Assembly: GCA_022570795.1 (NCBI GenBank)
Contig: JAKUDP010000006.1
Span: 248,001 to 312,000, forward strand
DNA from: Sphaerulina vaccinii
Taxonomy: Eukaryota > Ascomycota > Dothideomycetes > Mycosphaerellales > Mycosphaerellaceae
Direction: 5' to 3'
DNA: 64,000 bases
The position numbers were made by a program, and so were the translations under genes. The notes under the pieces were generated by a model. The model saw only the letters and a list, made by a program, of their open reading frames with translations. It did not search any database and was not told where the DNA came from. This document shows, in pieces, positions 8,769 to 19,417 of this stretch. Position 1 is the first letter of the stretch, and each line of letters begins with the position of its first letter.

Positions 8769-11666
8769 TCAAACCATAACAACGTCCTCGTCATGATGCC
8801 CGTTCGTCAGCTGCAGTTGGGTAGTAGAGCTGACATCATCCATCTGTCCCAGCGCCCACATTAGTACAAAGCGCTCCTCACTGGTCTTCTCAAGCCTGTG
8901 GTAGTGTCGCTCCGAGTATGCCTTCAGTCCATCAAGTACGTCCTTCACACTCTCTTTGCTCTTCACTTTATCCTGCAAAGACGTCTCGGCCATAGCGCCA
9001 GCCAGCGCCTCGTCCTCGTCAGCGGCAATCTGCTTTCGTTTCCGCTGTAGGCCGATGATCTTCTCCTTAGGATACAGGTTGAAGAGCGCGAAGAGGACCC
9101 GCTGCGCGACATGGTGGGTACGGCCATTGGCATTCCAGTCTCGAATCCGCCTCAGGAGATTCCATAGTTGAGATTCGGATAAGCTAGAGAGGACATCGTC
9201 GACTTCTGCTCGACCGGTGAAGCTCTTCTCGGACGAAGGGTTGTCGATGGCAGATTTGAATATTTCGAGGAGTCGTTTCGGATGGTTGAGTTGAAGGGAC
9301 AGAACGATTGCGTCTCGGAAGTTGTTGGCTCGGATCGCATTCTGTAGTTCTTGATCTTGTTCGATTCGTTGTGTTGCGACAGTTGTTGCTGCGAGGGCGG
9401 TTTGTGTTGTTGTGTCGGTCCAGAAGGTTAGGGTGCTGTCTGCTGAGCCGGAGATCAGTTCGAGTTGTGGTGTGGAAGCATCTTTCTCATCCTCTTCGGC
9501 TTCTGCAGCTTTGACTTCTGCTTCTGCTTTCGTGAGAATTGGTTGAGGTCGGACTGCAAGTGCCCAGACACGGTCGATGTGGTTGTCTAGCGTGGCTGCA
9601 CATTCGCCACCCTGCGCGTCCCACACCTTGACGAGACCGTCACCTGCTGCGCTGGCGACTTGTACACCTCGATTGTCTTTGCCATCTTTGCTCGGCGGAG
9701 GTAGCCAGATGACTTTCAAAACACTGTTCGAATGACCTTCGAACGTTCGCAGACAGCTGTAATCTGTCAAGCTCCAGATCTTGACCATTTTATCTCCACT
9801 TCCTGTCACGACCATCCCTTTCGAAGTGCTAGCACTGCCTGCCTCATTTGTCGTCAACGCAGGCATATCAGCAGGCGCAAACGCCACACTCCATACACCT
9901 CGCTTGTGGCCTCGCAGAACACCAAGTCTTTCACAAGTCTGCACGTCCCATATCACAACAGTCCGATCTTGTGACGCAGATGCAAACATTGGAGATGTGG
10001 TGTGATATGATGTCTCGATCGCGTTGATATCTCTGTCATGTGCTTTTCTGGTATGTGCAGCTCGAGGTCCTTTCCCAGCTTCGGTGCCAATGTCCCATCG
10101 CTTGATGGTCTTGTCCTGACTGCCGGTGATCATGAATTTCGGAGGGTGATCTAGCGGATTCTCGTATTCCTTCGATCCTGGCACGGGAGCAGCATTCGGT
10201 AGCGCGACAGCCCCTATACTTTCGGCATGTCCAGTAAATGTAGCGTAGCATTCGTAGGAGTCGTTCTCGGGGTCCAATCGCCATAGCTTTGCTGTATTGT
10301 CTTTGGCGCCTGTTGCAAGCCAGCAGCCAGACCAGTCCGTATCGATTGTGATGATGATTTCGTCGTGGCCCTTCAGCAGGGCCACATCCGCTCCGAAGTA
10401 GGGCGATGAGCCGTTCGATGTGTCGGTATCGAGGGAGACGATTCGGATGTCTTCGAGGTTCGTAGCAAGTGCAAGGAGATTGCGATTTCGTCCAATGTAT
10501 GCCAGGTCAATCACTTCGTCGTGCGTTCCGCTGATCCGTCGTATGATAGGCAGTGCTGCGATTCGTGATTTCCCAGATGCAGCTTTCAATCCTTCCAGAG
10601 ACCGCAGAACTAGCGTCTGATCGTCGTGTATTGTAAGCAAGAAAGGCAGATCAGGAGAATGCTGCACATCGACTATTCTTTCAATCTCTGCCCCCTCTTC
10701 CTGATCTTCTGTGACTTCCTGGCCGTTATCTGTACTCCATATTCGCAATCGTGCTGTGTCACCTCCAGTATAGATGAAATTCCCGTTCTCCACAAAGCCA
10801 GCACTCTCGATCGTTTCCAGTACAGCGATCGTGCTGACTTGCTGCCACGTTCTCGAGTCCCAGAGAATGAACGTCTTGTCTCGACTCCCACTCAGCAGCA
10901 GTCTCTGTTGCGGCGCATAGTCGAGGCTCTTTACAACACTGACATGATTTTCCAGTGTCGCGATTCCTTGGCTCTTTGACAAGTCCCATATCCTTATGTT
11001 GCCATCTTCACCCCCCGAAGCCAATCTATACCCTGCTGTCGCCTCGTTCTGGACTTCCTCTGCCTCGCCATTTCGCTGCTTGTTCTTCCTCTTTTTGCTT
11101 TTGGTTGTGATCTGCTCTGTTTCGCTTGGATCAACCTGGAAGAAGTGCAATGCCGAGATGACTCCACTGTGGCCGTGGAAGGTATGTGTCGTATAGCCGC
11201 CTTTGATATCCCAGACTTTCACCTCGCCGTCCGCGCCTCCAGTCGATAGCAAAGAACTCGTGCTGTCCACCGCTACCACCACTACAGGCGTCTTGTGAGG
11301 CTTGAGTGTTCGGACTAGTTTCGCATCGATTGTGTCGTCGACTTGCGATTCGTGTAGTGCGTATATGCGCAATGCATTCGATCGTGAGCATACGATGAGA
11401 TGTGTCGCATCTGGTGTGAGGATGAGGGTCGTTATAGGTTCGCCATCCTGCTCACTTGTGTCAACAGTCAGTCCAGGTCATGACGAGTGCTGGGAAAGAT
11501 CGCTTACGCCTTCTATTCGAGCCAGATGTGCGCCTGTGTTCAAGTCTGTGAGAAGAGCTTCTTCTCCGAGTGAAGAAGCAAGGATTCGGCCGTTCTGGCT
11601 GAGAGACACTGCGCCGCCAGTGTATATGGGCTGAATGACCCGGCTGGGCTCAAATGTCGTCTTCAT
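8769..11666 (-). CDS. UTP13: U3 snoRNP / SSU processome WD40 protein Utp13
   Basis: Two exons: 11666-11508 (53 codons) and 11447-8769. The intron of 60 bp has donor GTAAGC, branch CTGAC and acceptor CAG, and restores the frame (ARIEG|DGEPITTL). The 945-residue product carries many WD40 repeats over about residues 1-690, ending in motifs such as DGEVKVWD, DGNIRIWD, DKTFILWD, DKTIKRWD, DRTVVIWD, DKMVKIWS and DGLVKVWD. The last about 140 residues match the Utp13 C-terminal domain (RRIRDWNANGR, LFALFNLYPKEKI). Utp13/TBL3 is part of the UtpB subcomplex that assembles on pre-rRNA in the nucleolus for 18S maturation. A Lys-rich insert, KSKKRKNKQR, breaks one early repeat. It is divergent from PRE1, sharing a 227-bp promoter region, as is common for growth-linked genes. 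Confidence 0.9.
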
Positions 11667-11893
11667 GGCTATCAGTACAATGTGGTGTATTCAAGAGAGA
11701 ACGAACTTTCATGTGAAGAAGAACGAAAGGGCAACTTTTCTGGTGCCAAGAAACGCTTCTCCACGCGATCGACAACCGCGTCAACTGCAGCTGCTGCCTC
11801 AAGAGAGCTCCGCATCAATCAGTCAACAGAAACACAAGCAGCTTCGTCTTCATCTTCACCACAACAACTCACCAACTTCCCACCACCGCAATC

Positions 11894-12561
11894 ATGGAGG
11901 TTCTTCTCGGCATCACAGGAAAGGACTTCACCATCATGGCGGCCTCCAAAGCTGCCATGAGAGGCGCTACCATCTTGAAGGCTTCCGACGACAAGACGCG
12001 CGCACTCAACAAGCACACTCTGATGGCCTTTGTGGGAGAAGCTGGTGACACGAGTATGTCTCTTCTGTCCTCCCTTTTGATAGCCAACTTCTTCTAACGC
12101 CATTGTCAGTCCAATTCGCCGACTACGTCCAAGCCAACACGGCTCTCTACGGCATCCGCAATGGCAACGAGCTCACACCCAACGAGACGGCTTCCTTCGT
12201 ACGATCAGAACTCGCCAAGTCGCTGCGATCACGCTCACCCTACACCGTCAACCTGCTCCTCGGCGGCTACGACACTCACACCGACAAGCCCACGCTGCAC
12301 TGGATCGACTACCTCGCTTCGTGTGCTCCTCTTCCATACGCCGCCCACGGCTACGCACAGTACTACTGCCTGGCCATATTAGACAAGCACCACCACCCAG
12401 ACATCACCTACGAGCAAGGAATGAAGATCCTCCGAATGTGCACAGATGAGTTGAAGAGACGGTTGCCCATCGACTTCAAGGGAGTCCTAGTGAAGGTGAT
12501 TGATAAGGACGGAGTGAGAGAGATCGAGTATGACGATTCCAAGCAGGTTTTGGCTCCTTAG
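11894..12561 (+). CDS. PRE1: 20S proteasome subunit beta type-4 (Pre1/PSMB2)
   Basis: Two exons, 11894-12053 and 12110-12561. The 56-bp intron has donor GTATGT, branch CTAAC and acceptor CAG, and the joined protein is 203 residues (family about 195-205). It begins MEVLLGITGKDFTIMAASKA and runs through GEAGDTIQFADYVQANTALY, VNLLLGGYD, WIDYLA and GYAQYYCLAILD. This is the non-catalytic beta4 subunit: it lacks the mature N-terminal Thr/propeptide of active beta subunits and starts directly at the fold. It assembles in the two beta rings of the 20S core. A second beta subunit gene, PRE4, lies at 51.2 kb in the same window but is not linked functionally by proximity. Confidence 0.93.
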
Positions 12562-12974
12562 CTCTAAGTACGAGAGGGCACTAAGCTATGGAGGGCGACA
12601 CCAGGTCAGTATCAGCAGAGGAATCCTAGCAGAGATACGTTCTGAAAGAGTATGATATGGCATGTAAAGATACCCGAAGAAATGAAATGAAGATAACATC
12701 TCAGGCATCACCTCTGCCGATACATCATGTCACCGAGCTGCCGGACGCGCCTTCGTACCGCGATGCCAATTTATCGGTCTTTCAGAGAGATGTGCAGGTC
12801 CGGAGGTGGGAACAGGGTGGACATCTCAGGCAGACATCTCCATCTGGTTCTGCGGATCCGCACATGCTAAAGCTACCAACCTTGTTATGGATTTCTCGCT
12901 AATGACAGATATCTTCTTCTCCAGAAAATAGCTCTCTCCGCGACAGTCTACAACTTCACAGCATCATCGCCAGC
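12562..12974. other. spacer, nothing recognised
   Basis: 413 bp between PRE1 and the RING-RRM gene, holding the 3' end of one and the promoter of the other. Only short frames without domains. No clear TATA box. Confidence 0.5.
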
Positions 12975-15900
12975 ATGACACTCCCAACTCGAGAATTACT
13001 CCTTCAATGCCTACAATACATCCCGCCGATTCCAGACGATTGTTCGATTTGTCGGGAGGCAGTCAATGACCCTGTCACCACACCATGCGGCCACACATTT
13101 TGCAGAGAGTGCTTGACCGAACTGGCGAAGACAGCGCAACACATTCCGGACGATTGTTCGATTTGTAAGGATACAGTTAAGGACCCTGTGACCACGCCAT
13201 GCGGTCACACCTTTTGCAGAGAGTGCTTTACGTTGTGGGCAGATTCTAGCAACACCTGCGCTTACTGCCGTCGGAGTCTTTTCCAGAGCGTGTCTGATCC
13301 GTACGACTGGGACGATGATAGTGCTTACGATTCGGAGGATGAAATTTACTATGAAGAAGATGATGATGAAGCAGAGGAAGACGATGAAGAAGAAAGCGAT
13401 TCGAGTTCGGACTCGGACGATTTGGACGATGAAGATGGGCAAAGAGCCTTGATGGAGTCTATCGCCGAACGCACGAGGATAGAGACAGAGCAGAGACGGG
13501 AAGCATCGCAAGAGCTGCTGAGAACAGAGGCAGAGGGACGCTGTTCTCCTCTTAGATGGGACGGCGGAACATATGAAGAGGATGATCTAGACCAGATGCC
13601 GGACCTAGTTTCGCAAGACGAGATGGAGGACATGCGCCCGGTGGAGGAGGCACGGGGAGAGGAAGCAGCTTCACGAATCATAGAAATCCACAATACTGCT
13701 CTATCTCCGGGTGGCAGAGCTCCTGTTCGACGAATCATGCCGTGGGCGAGCAATTCTCCGTCTGTCTTTTCGCGGCCTAATCCAATATATGGGAGGACCA
13801 ACCAGCTTTATCGTCTAGCAGCTCCAGAGGACCCGTCTGCTACTCTTCACCGCGACGGCAGTTTCGTGTGTCCTGGATTTAGTTACCCTATGCGCACCAG
13901 GGCGCTCGGAAATTGGAGGCACGTTGCACAACAGATCGATCAAGGGGTGAGTAGTGCAGAGGAGGCTTGGCTTCCTGAATTGGTCGATGCGTCGAGTCCA
14001 AGGATGAACCAAGGGAACGTGCCTGAGAGCGGGCTCGGGCGAGCCATACAAGCTTCGGCGCGACATGAACGCTCTCTGCAGTCACCACCACAGCCGCAGC
14101 CACGGCTGTCGATACAGCAGCTCAACGAAGATGCACGAAGAGACGGAGAACGACAGAATCGAGAAGCAGAACGTCCCACAGCTTACTTGAGAGCAGTTGA
14201 GCGCAATCTTCCTCGACAACCAGAGAGTACTATACCTACACCTACAAGACGCGAGCCATCACGACCACTACGAGGCTTCACGGTATGCCTGGATAATCTA
14301 CCTGATCACATAACAGTCGAAGGTCTACGGTATGTCTTTCCTACTGGCCCAATTTTTCTGAAGCGTGAGGAAGCTAGCTGCATCATAGACTTCCCGGACA
14401 AGGACGCCTACGATCACGCTATTTACCGGCTCGAAGTGTCGAGGCGCATCCGTGAGCCAACATGGCGTGGAGTTACTATACGTGTGCAGGATCATGAACA
14501 AGAGCAGCGAGAGGAGCGAGATGAGCAGGTGCAGATGGAGGAAGAGCGTCCCGAAGCTCAAACCGTTGAGCGCAACCTTTTTCCACCGCCTGATTATCTC
14601 GAATCTGGAGCTACGACCATTAGATGCGAGCCACGACGACGAATATCCATACCGACTGGTTATACTCTCAGGCTATATGGTCTACCTGAGCATATAACAA
14701 TCGAAGAGCTAAGCGACCCGTTCTCGCACCACGTGGATCTCATCAAGGATATTCATTATGCAACTGTTCAATACGACAGTAAGGAAGGCTGCGATCGAGC
14801 TATCGCACGCTTTGAAGCCTTGACACGTGATGAGCCAACCTGGACTGGACTGAGTATAACGCTACACGACTGGGAACGAATATGGAAGGATAATGAGCGA
14901 AAAGAAGAGGAGCGGCAAAAAGCAGAAGAAGCAGAACGTCTAGCAGCTGAACGCAATCTTGCGCTAACTCCGACTCCCGCTACACATACAGAATGCAATC
15001 AGGATACATGGTTTTGGGCAAGTCTGCGTGTGCAGATTCACGAGTTGGAACAGCGAGAAGAAGCACAGCGGAAGGAGGTAGAAATACGGGCTCACGTCGA
15101 AGAAGCCGGACTCCGGCATCTCCAGAGTGAGCTACGTACATCTGGGATCATATGCGATGGGTCTTATATCAATGTGTGTGGCCTCCCCACGGGCATCACG
15201 GTCGAAAAGCTGAAGGAAGTCTTTTGTGTCGATGATCCGACTTGTGAAGCTTTTCTGTTTGGCCGAGGGGATTTCGCTTGGGTGAGATATACGAGCGATG
15301 AAGCCTGTTATGAGGCTATAGCACGTATTGCTAGATTGAGCATGACGCTACATGACTGGGAACGAATACGGAAGGATAATGAGCGAAAAGAAGAGGAGTG
15401 GCGGAAAGAAGAAGAAGAAGAAGAAGAACGTCTAGCAGCTCAAGCAGCTGAACGCAATGTTCCGCCAAATTCTCTGAGAGTGGGGCATGATCCAAAAGAA
15501 GACGATGTCGTCGTTCCGAATCTCATCAGCATCGACTCCAGTCTATGGTCCCTAATTCACCAATATGAGGACGACACACCAGAGGAGAAGAAAGCGTTCA
15601 CTGCATTAGAGGACTGGATAGACCGTTTCGATGGACAAGTCATGACGCCTGAAGTGCAATATGGGCTTATGAAGGGAGTCGTCATACGAGCCCTCCCCAG
15701 CCTCAATCTGGAATGTTACAAGAAAATTATTTACTTGCTGATAAGGGTTATGGCTTGTGTCGAGCCTGTGACGGAGGAGGTAATAATGGTTCAAGATATG
15801 TTAGTTGATTCTTGTAGTGCAGACGAGTATCTTCGGAGGTGGGAGGTTGGAGTTATGCATAGGCTCATTGAGGGGTATAAGGCTGAGAAAGCTGAAATTT

Positions 15901-16046
15901 TGCAAGCAGAGAATGGTCTCTGTGATGAACGAATGAGGCGCGAGCAGGATTTTAGGTTGAGAAGCCGGGCTAGGGATGAGTTGAAGGAGGCTGAGATGGT
16001 TTGTGGAGCATCGAAAGCTGGGGAGGATGTCGCGTCAAATGTGTAG
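12975..16046 (+). CDS. RING-finger protein D with half-duplicated RING and three RRM-like repeats
   Basis: 1023 residues in one open frame, ATG at 12975. Residues 23-46 are a partial RING (C23, C26, C38, H40, C43, C46) without the last CxxC pair; residues 61-98 are a complete C3HC4 RING. The two come from a 38-residue (114-bp) direct duplication starting at 13029 and 13143. An acidic Asp/Glu/Ser run follows (about 105-155), then a long region of low complexity. Three RRM-like units begin near residues 435, 562 and 730, each with an xVxxLPxxITVExL pattern, a mid-domain YDxAI/CDRAI helix and, in two of them, an identical LHDWERI-x-KDNERKEE coiled-coil linker ending in AERN. The RING suggests an E3 ligase; the RRM-like folds suggest RNA or protein binding (inference). 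The RING resembles that of genes A, B, C and E. I know of no named family with this order. Confidence 0.8.
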   Translation: MTLPTRELLLQCLQYIPPIPDDCSICREAVNDPVTTPCGHTFCRECLTELAKTAQHIPDDCSICKDTVKDPVTTPCGHTFCRECFTLWADSSNTCAYCRRSLFQSVSDPYDWDDDSAYDSEDEIYYEEDDDEAEEDDEEESDSSSDSDDLDDEDGQRALMESIAERTRIETEQRREASQELLRTEAEGRCSPLRWDGGTYEEDDLDQMPDLVSQDEMEDMRPVEEARGEEAASRIIEIHNTALSPGGRAPVRRIMPWASNSPSVFSRPNPIYGRTNQLYRLAAPEDPSATLHRDGSFVCPGFSYPMRTRALGNWRHVAQQIDQGVSSAEEAWLPELVDASSPRMNQGNVPESGLGRAIQASARHERSLQSPPQPQPRLSIQQLNEDARRDGERQNREAERPTAYLRAVERNLPRQPESTIPTPTRREPSRPLRGFTVCLDNLPDHITVEGLRYVFPTGPIFLKREEASCIIDFPDKDAYDHAIYRLEVSRRIREPTWRGVTIRVQDHEQEQREERDEQVQMEEERPEAQTVERNLFPPPDYLESGATTIRCEPRRRISIPTGYTLRLYGLPEHITIEELSDPFSHHVDLIKDIHYATVQYDSKEGCDRAIARFEALTRDEPTWTGLSITLHDWERIWKDNERKEEERQKAEEAERLAAERNLALTPTPATHTECNQDTWFWASLRVQIHELEQREEAQRKEVEIRAHVEEAGLRHLQSELRTSGIICDGSYINVCGLPTGITVEKLKEVFCVDDPTCEAFLFGRGDFAWVRYTSDEACYEAIARIARLSMTLHDWERIRKDNERKEEEWRKEEEEEEERLAAQAAERNVPPNSLRVGHDPKEDDVVVPNLISIDSSLWSLIHQYEDDTPEEKKAFTALEDWIDRFDGQVMTPEVQYGLMKGVVIRALPSLNLECYKKIIYLLIRVMACVEPVTEEVIMVQDMLVDSCSADEYLRRWEVGVMHRLIEGYKAEKAEILQAENGLCDERMRREQDFRLRSRARDELKEAEMVCGASKAGEDVASNV

Positions 16047-17099
16047 GAGGATATCTTGAGTAACAGACTCTAAAGATTGATCGATTACTATCCCTACTGT
16101 TCCGATGCTGCCAACCTTGGACGTTACACAGCATAGTATGAGGTTATAGAAGAGACCAGGTGAAGTTATATCTGCAGTATCGAGAATTGATAATGATTCA
16201 AGCGAGGAAGTGGCAAGAATAGTGTGAAGCGACGTTGAGGAGAGACTTGGCGGCGCAAACCCTCATCTTCTCCAATTGGTTTGTCCACCACCACGCTCTC
16301 AACAACAACATGCCACGAACCCAGTGCCAACGATATCGCGACTCAATCCTTCGAAGAGTATAGACGGGAGTCATATCGCCCCATTGCGTTGACACACGCC
16401 CAAAACGACGATGTTCAACCACGAAAGAGCTTGATTGCCGCAAGTCGGATGCTGTCCGATGGGAACTACCAGATCACGTCGAGGATGCATCATGACTGCC
16501 CGATCACAACTGTCGAGTACAATGATGAAGCGTTTCGAGAACAAACAAGACGAGACAGTGTTTGAACATCCACTGGAAAACTTGAATATGGCACTGCTGC
16601 TCGTATGCCTGGAGACAATGCTGAGCCAGCGACCAAGCCAAGCAGCATTATTCGCCCCAGGCGTGACGCAATACAGGTCGTACGGCGCAGGCACCTTCTG
16701 CAAGGACCCTCGGCCTGCACCCTTCTCGAAGAGAGCACTGCAACAGGCTCGTTGAGATGATATGATACACACAGTGTCAAGCACGTTTCGGCGTTCTCCT
16801 CAGCCACGATTGCCTACGTTTCAGCGTCCAAAGGATCTCTTCAGCACCTATGGCTATTTCGGTCCAGTCACAAGTACCAGATTGTGCGACTTCAAACCAA
16901 GTGGACGGCAATGATGTGGCAGTGCTACTCCCCGCACGTATGACAAATGCTCTGCTGCCTCGCGAAGGCTAGGCACCACCATGAGATGAAGCTGAGCTCG
17001 CAGCACGATGCACGGTGCCGCTCTGCGACTGCTTCATTCCACTCATCTCCGGCACTCCGAAGTACATTGCTTTGCGGCCACTGGTTCCTTCGGGCCTTC
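16047..17099. other. spacer, no gene recognised
   Basis: Downstream of the RING-RRM gene. There are two overlapping plus-strand frames (about 16281-16565 and 16435-16755) and antisense shadows. None has an ATG context, splice signals or residue pattern I can support as a gene. Confidence 0.4.
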
Positions 17100-17398
17100 T
17101 AGAAGTACCATCGCAGTTACGTCAGACTTGTAAGTGTTGGCGAGGCGCGTGCCAAAGCATGACTGACACCCTACACCAAATCTCACGATTGTAGCACGAG
17201 CTGGATCACGCAGGCTTCGTCAACTTCACAGCCAATTCGAGCTATGCGGTCACTTTCCGCAGTTACAACAGTGTGTCCCATGACCAACAAGGCTCGGCCT
17301 ACAGAGATGTAGCGCACATGCACATCATCAAGGTCAAGAACAACTCCGGAAGCACGAGCTGCACGATACTATGGCAATGGAACACCACATCGCGCTGA
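17100..17398 (+). pseudogene. possible remnant of a secreted-protein exon
   Basis: From 17195 to 17398 one frame has coding-like third-position C/G bias and reads as a beta-rich, N-glycosylation-rich segment: HAGFVNFTANSSYAVTFR, then SYNSVSHDQQGSAYRD, HMHIIKVKNNSGSTSC and ending WQWNTTSR plus stop. A good intron (GTAAGT near 17130, TGACTGAC branch, TGTAG acceptor at 17194) precedes it. The upstream frame needed for a phase-0 junction has a TAG close by, and no start is found. I take it as the 3' exon of a decayed gene; the family is not recognised. A live gene with an unseen upstream splice remains possible. Confidence 0.35.
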
Positions 17399-18229
17399 AG
17401 GTTTTCTGTCGGCCATATGCGACGACTTTGCAGTCCATGCATCTGCGAGAATGAGCTTTGCCAATAAATCCTGAGTACGACTCCGGACGCACGTCCGCGA
17501 GACGTATTGCTTTAAAGGACGGCGAAACACTTGCGCGATTTCCAGAAGCAGATACTGACTTTTCTAGTCTACATGAAACCATAAGGATACAATTGTACTA
17601 CAGCGTTGGTGACATCAAATCAGCAAGGCAACTTCTCATCTGACACATCTCGCATAGATGCTGTTGCACCACCGCGAGAAGCAGTGCCGATCTCATCCGA
17701 TTGCCATATGCGGCCTACAAATCGACCCATTCTGAATCACGAGACGGTTCACGAGGGCGAACAACCCGACCGTCCGGGGCAAATTTGTGCCAGTGGGCTG
17801 GAGCGGATCGGTCAGCCGGCGTCTCCAGCACGTTCTGCAGCATGACAGCAAGATCCTGCTTACATGTGCGACGCGAGTGCAGCCAATGTGTTTGCTACCT
17901 GGAGGCTGTCCGCATGGTTCGCATACGGGCCGCCAGGACCGCGGCATGACGCATATGGAAGAACCGGCGTGTCTCGAGAGAGAGCGGTGAATATGTCGCC
18001 TCGCGCTCACAGAACCGGATGCACTGCAGAAGTGATTTGTCCTCGAGGGAACGAGGATCAGCAACTGATATAGAACCTAGCTGCTGGTCTGATTCGAGAC
18101 TTGATCATCCTCACGACTAGTCGATCAACGCCAACACTGAGCAGCGTTTTCTGCCAATCATTCTTCCACTCTGGCTACCGAGGGGCTACATCATCGCAGA
18201 TCGAACGGCCATCCTCCCTAGCGCCCCAC
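17399..18229. other. spacer, no gene recognised
   Basis: Short overlapping frames in several phases with no coherent product. Part of it may be decayed coding sequence because composition is GC-rich, but I cannot assign anything. Confidence 0.4.
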
Positions 18230-18722
18230 ATGACTTCTCACGGCTTCAGCTGGTGCAGCTGTCCATACTGTCCAAACGATAATGGTGGCAGGCATACCAC
18301 CAGGTACTTATCGCATGTACCATACTACGAAGCAGGCCATCAACACAGCATATGCAGGTGGTGTGAGCTCTGGCAACAATATGTGCCTGGCTTTGTAAGC
18401 AGTTCTCTAAGACGAGCATGGCTTGCAATGAAGTCTAAACATCGAGCAGGAACTCTCACCGATGTATCAACTCTACGCCAACACGTTCGAAACGATTCAC
18501 GACTTCTTTCGAGGAGAGCAACGAACATCTACACAAGAGATTGCCCAAATGATACGAGGAGTTGCCAAGTACGTCGATGGCCAGAACCTGATGGAATATC
18601 GAATGTACCGACTTCAAGAGCTGGTATATGAACTTCACGCTCTCGCTGTTCGAGTCCGGAACTTGGCAGAGAGTCGCAGGGCTCTGCCATACAGTCGTCA
18701 AAGAACAATTGGCTATCGGTGA
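18230..18722 (+). CDS. small two-exon protein with paired CxxC motifs, unknown function
   Basis: Exon 1 is 18230-18394 (55 codons) and exon 2 is 18450-18722 (91 codons with stop). The 55-bp intron has donor GTAAGC, branch-like TCTAAAC and acceptor GCAG, and keeps the frame exactly, giving 145 residues. Exon 1 carries C9, C11, C14 and C42, C45 with several His between them (H22, H29, H37, H39): CSCPYC, then CRWC. This could form a small zinc site. Exon 2 is helical (YQLYANTFETIHDFFRGEQ, then MYRLQELVYELHALAVRVRN). No known family comes to mind. The in-phase intron and coherent helices argue that it is real despite lying in a gene-poor stretch. A start further upstream is possible because the frame is open to about 18101. 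Confidence 0.5.
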
Positions 18723-19417
18723 TTGCTGAGAAGTGATGGTGTCGGAGAAGAAATAGCCACTGGAGGGCAAGACATGTACGAACCGAGCAAGATGTGGATG
18801 AATATGGCAGCAGGTCTGCTTTGACCGAATGTAACTTACCAGCAGAGCTTTGTCACGGCCTGACTGCAAGATATGATGCGATGTGATTCAGCATGATGCA
18901 CTGATAACAATGAATGTATTATTCTACTCCAGCCTTTCTCTCCAGGCAACGGCTGTGCACTGTTTCACAAGAGCTCAATGACAGGTCCAATTCAGGCACT
19001 ACCGGCTCGAACCACACTTCCACTCCACGACCCGATCTACGCCAAGGAGCATGGTCCAGCTGGGTCAAGCCGCAGCTCTCTGTTCTCGGATGCCACCCGA
19101 CTGGGTAGGATAACAAGTACCTGAACAGCTCGACTGCTTCCTGGACATCACAAAGTAAGCATTGACACGGTGACCACAAGAGAAGAACCAGCTCTTCAAC
19201 AGAGCATGCTACAAGATATGCTACAGAGCTGTGAATGGTGCCCGCACTGGATAGCGTTCTTTCAAAGGCCTTAACGAGAGCACACCATGTTCTTCTCTTC
19301 CATCGCAGCGCTTAGATACAAGACTTAAGTACGCGTATCCTGTCCTGTTAGCAATCTCAACATCGCTTACTCGACATCGCAGGACCATCAACATCAGCTC
19401 ACGCACACCATAACCAG
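18723..19417. other. spacer, nothing recognised
   Basis: About 700 bp between the orphan gene and the nitrilase, with short frames only. Confidence 0.45.
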
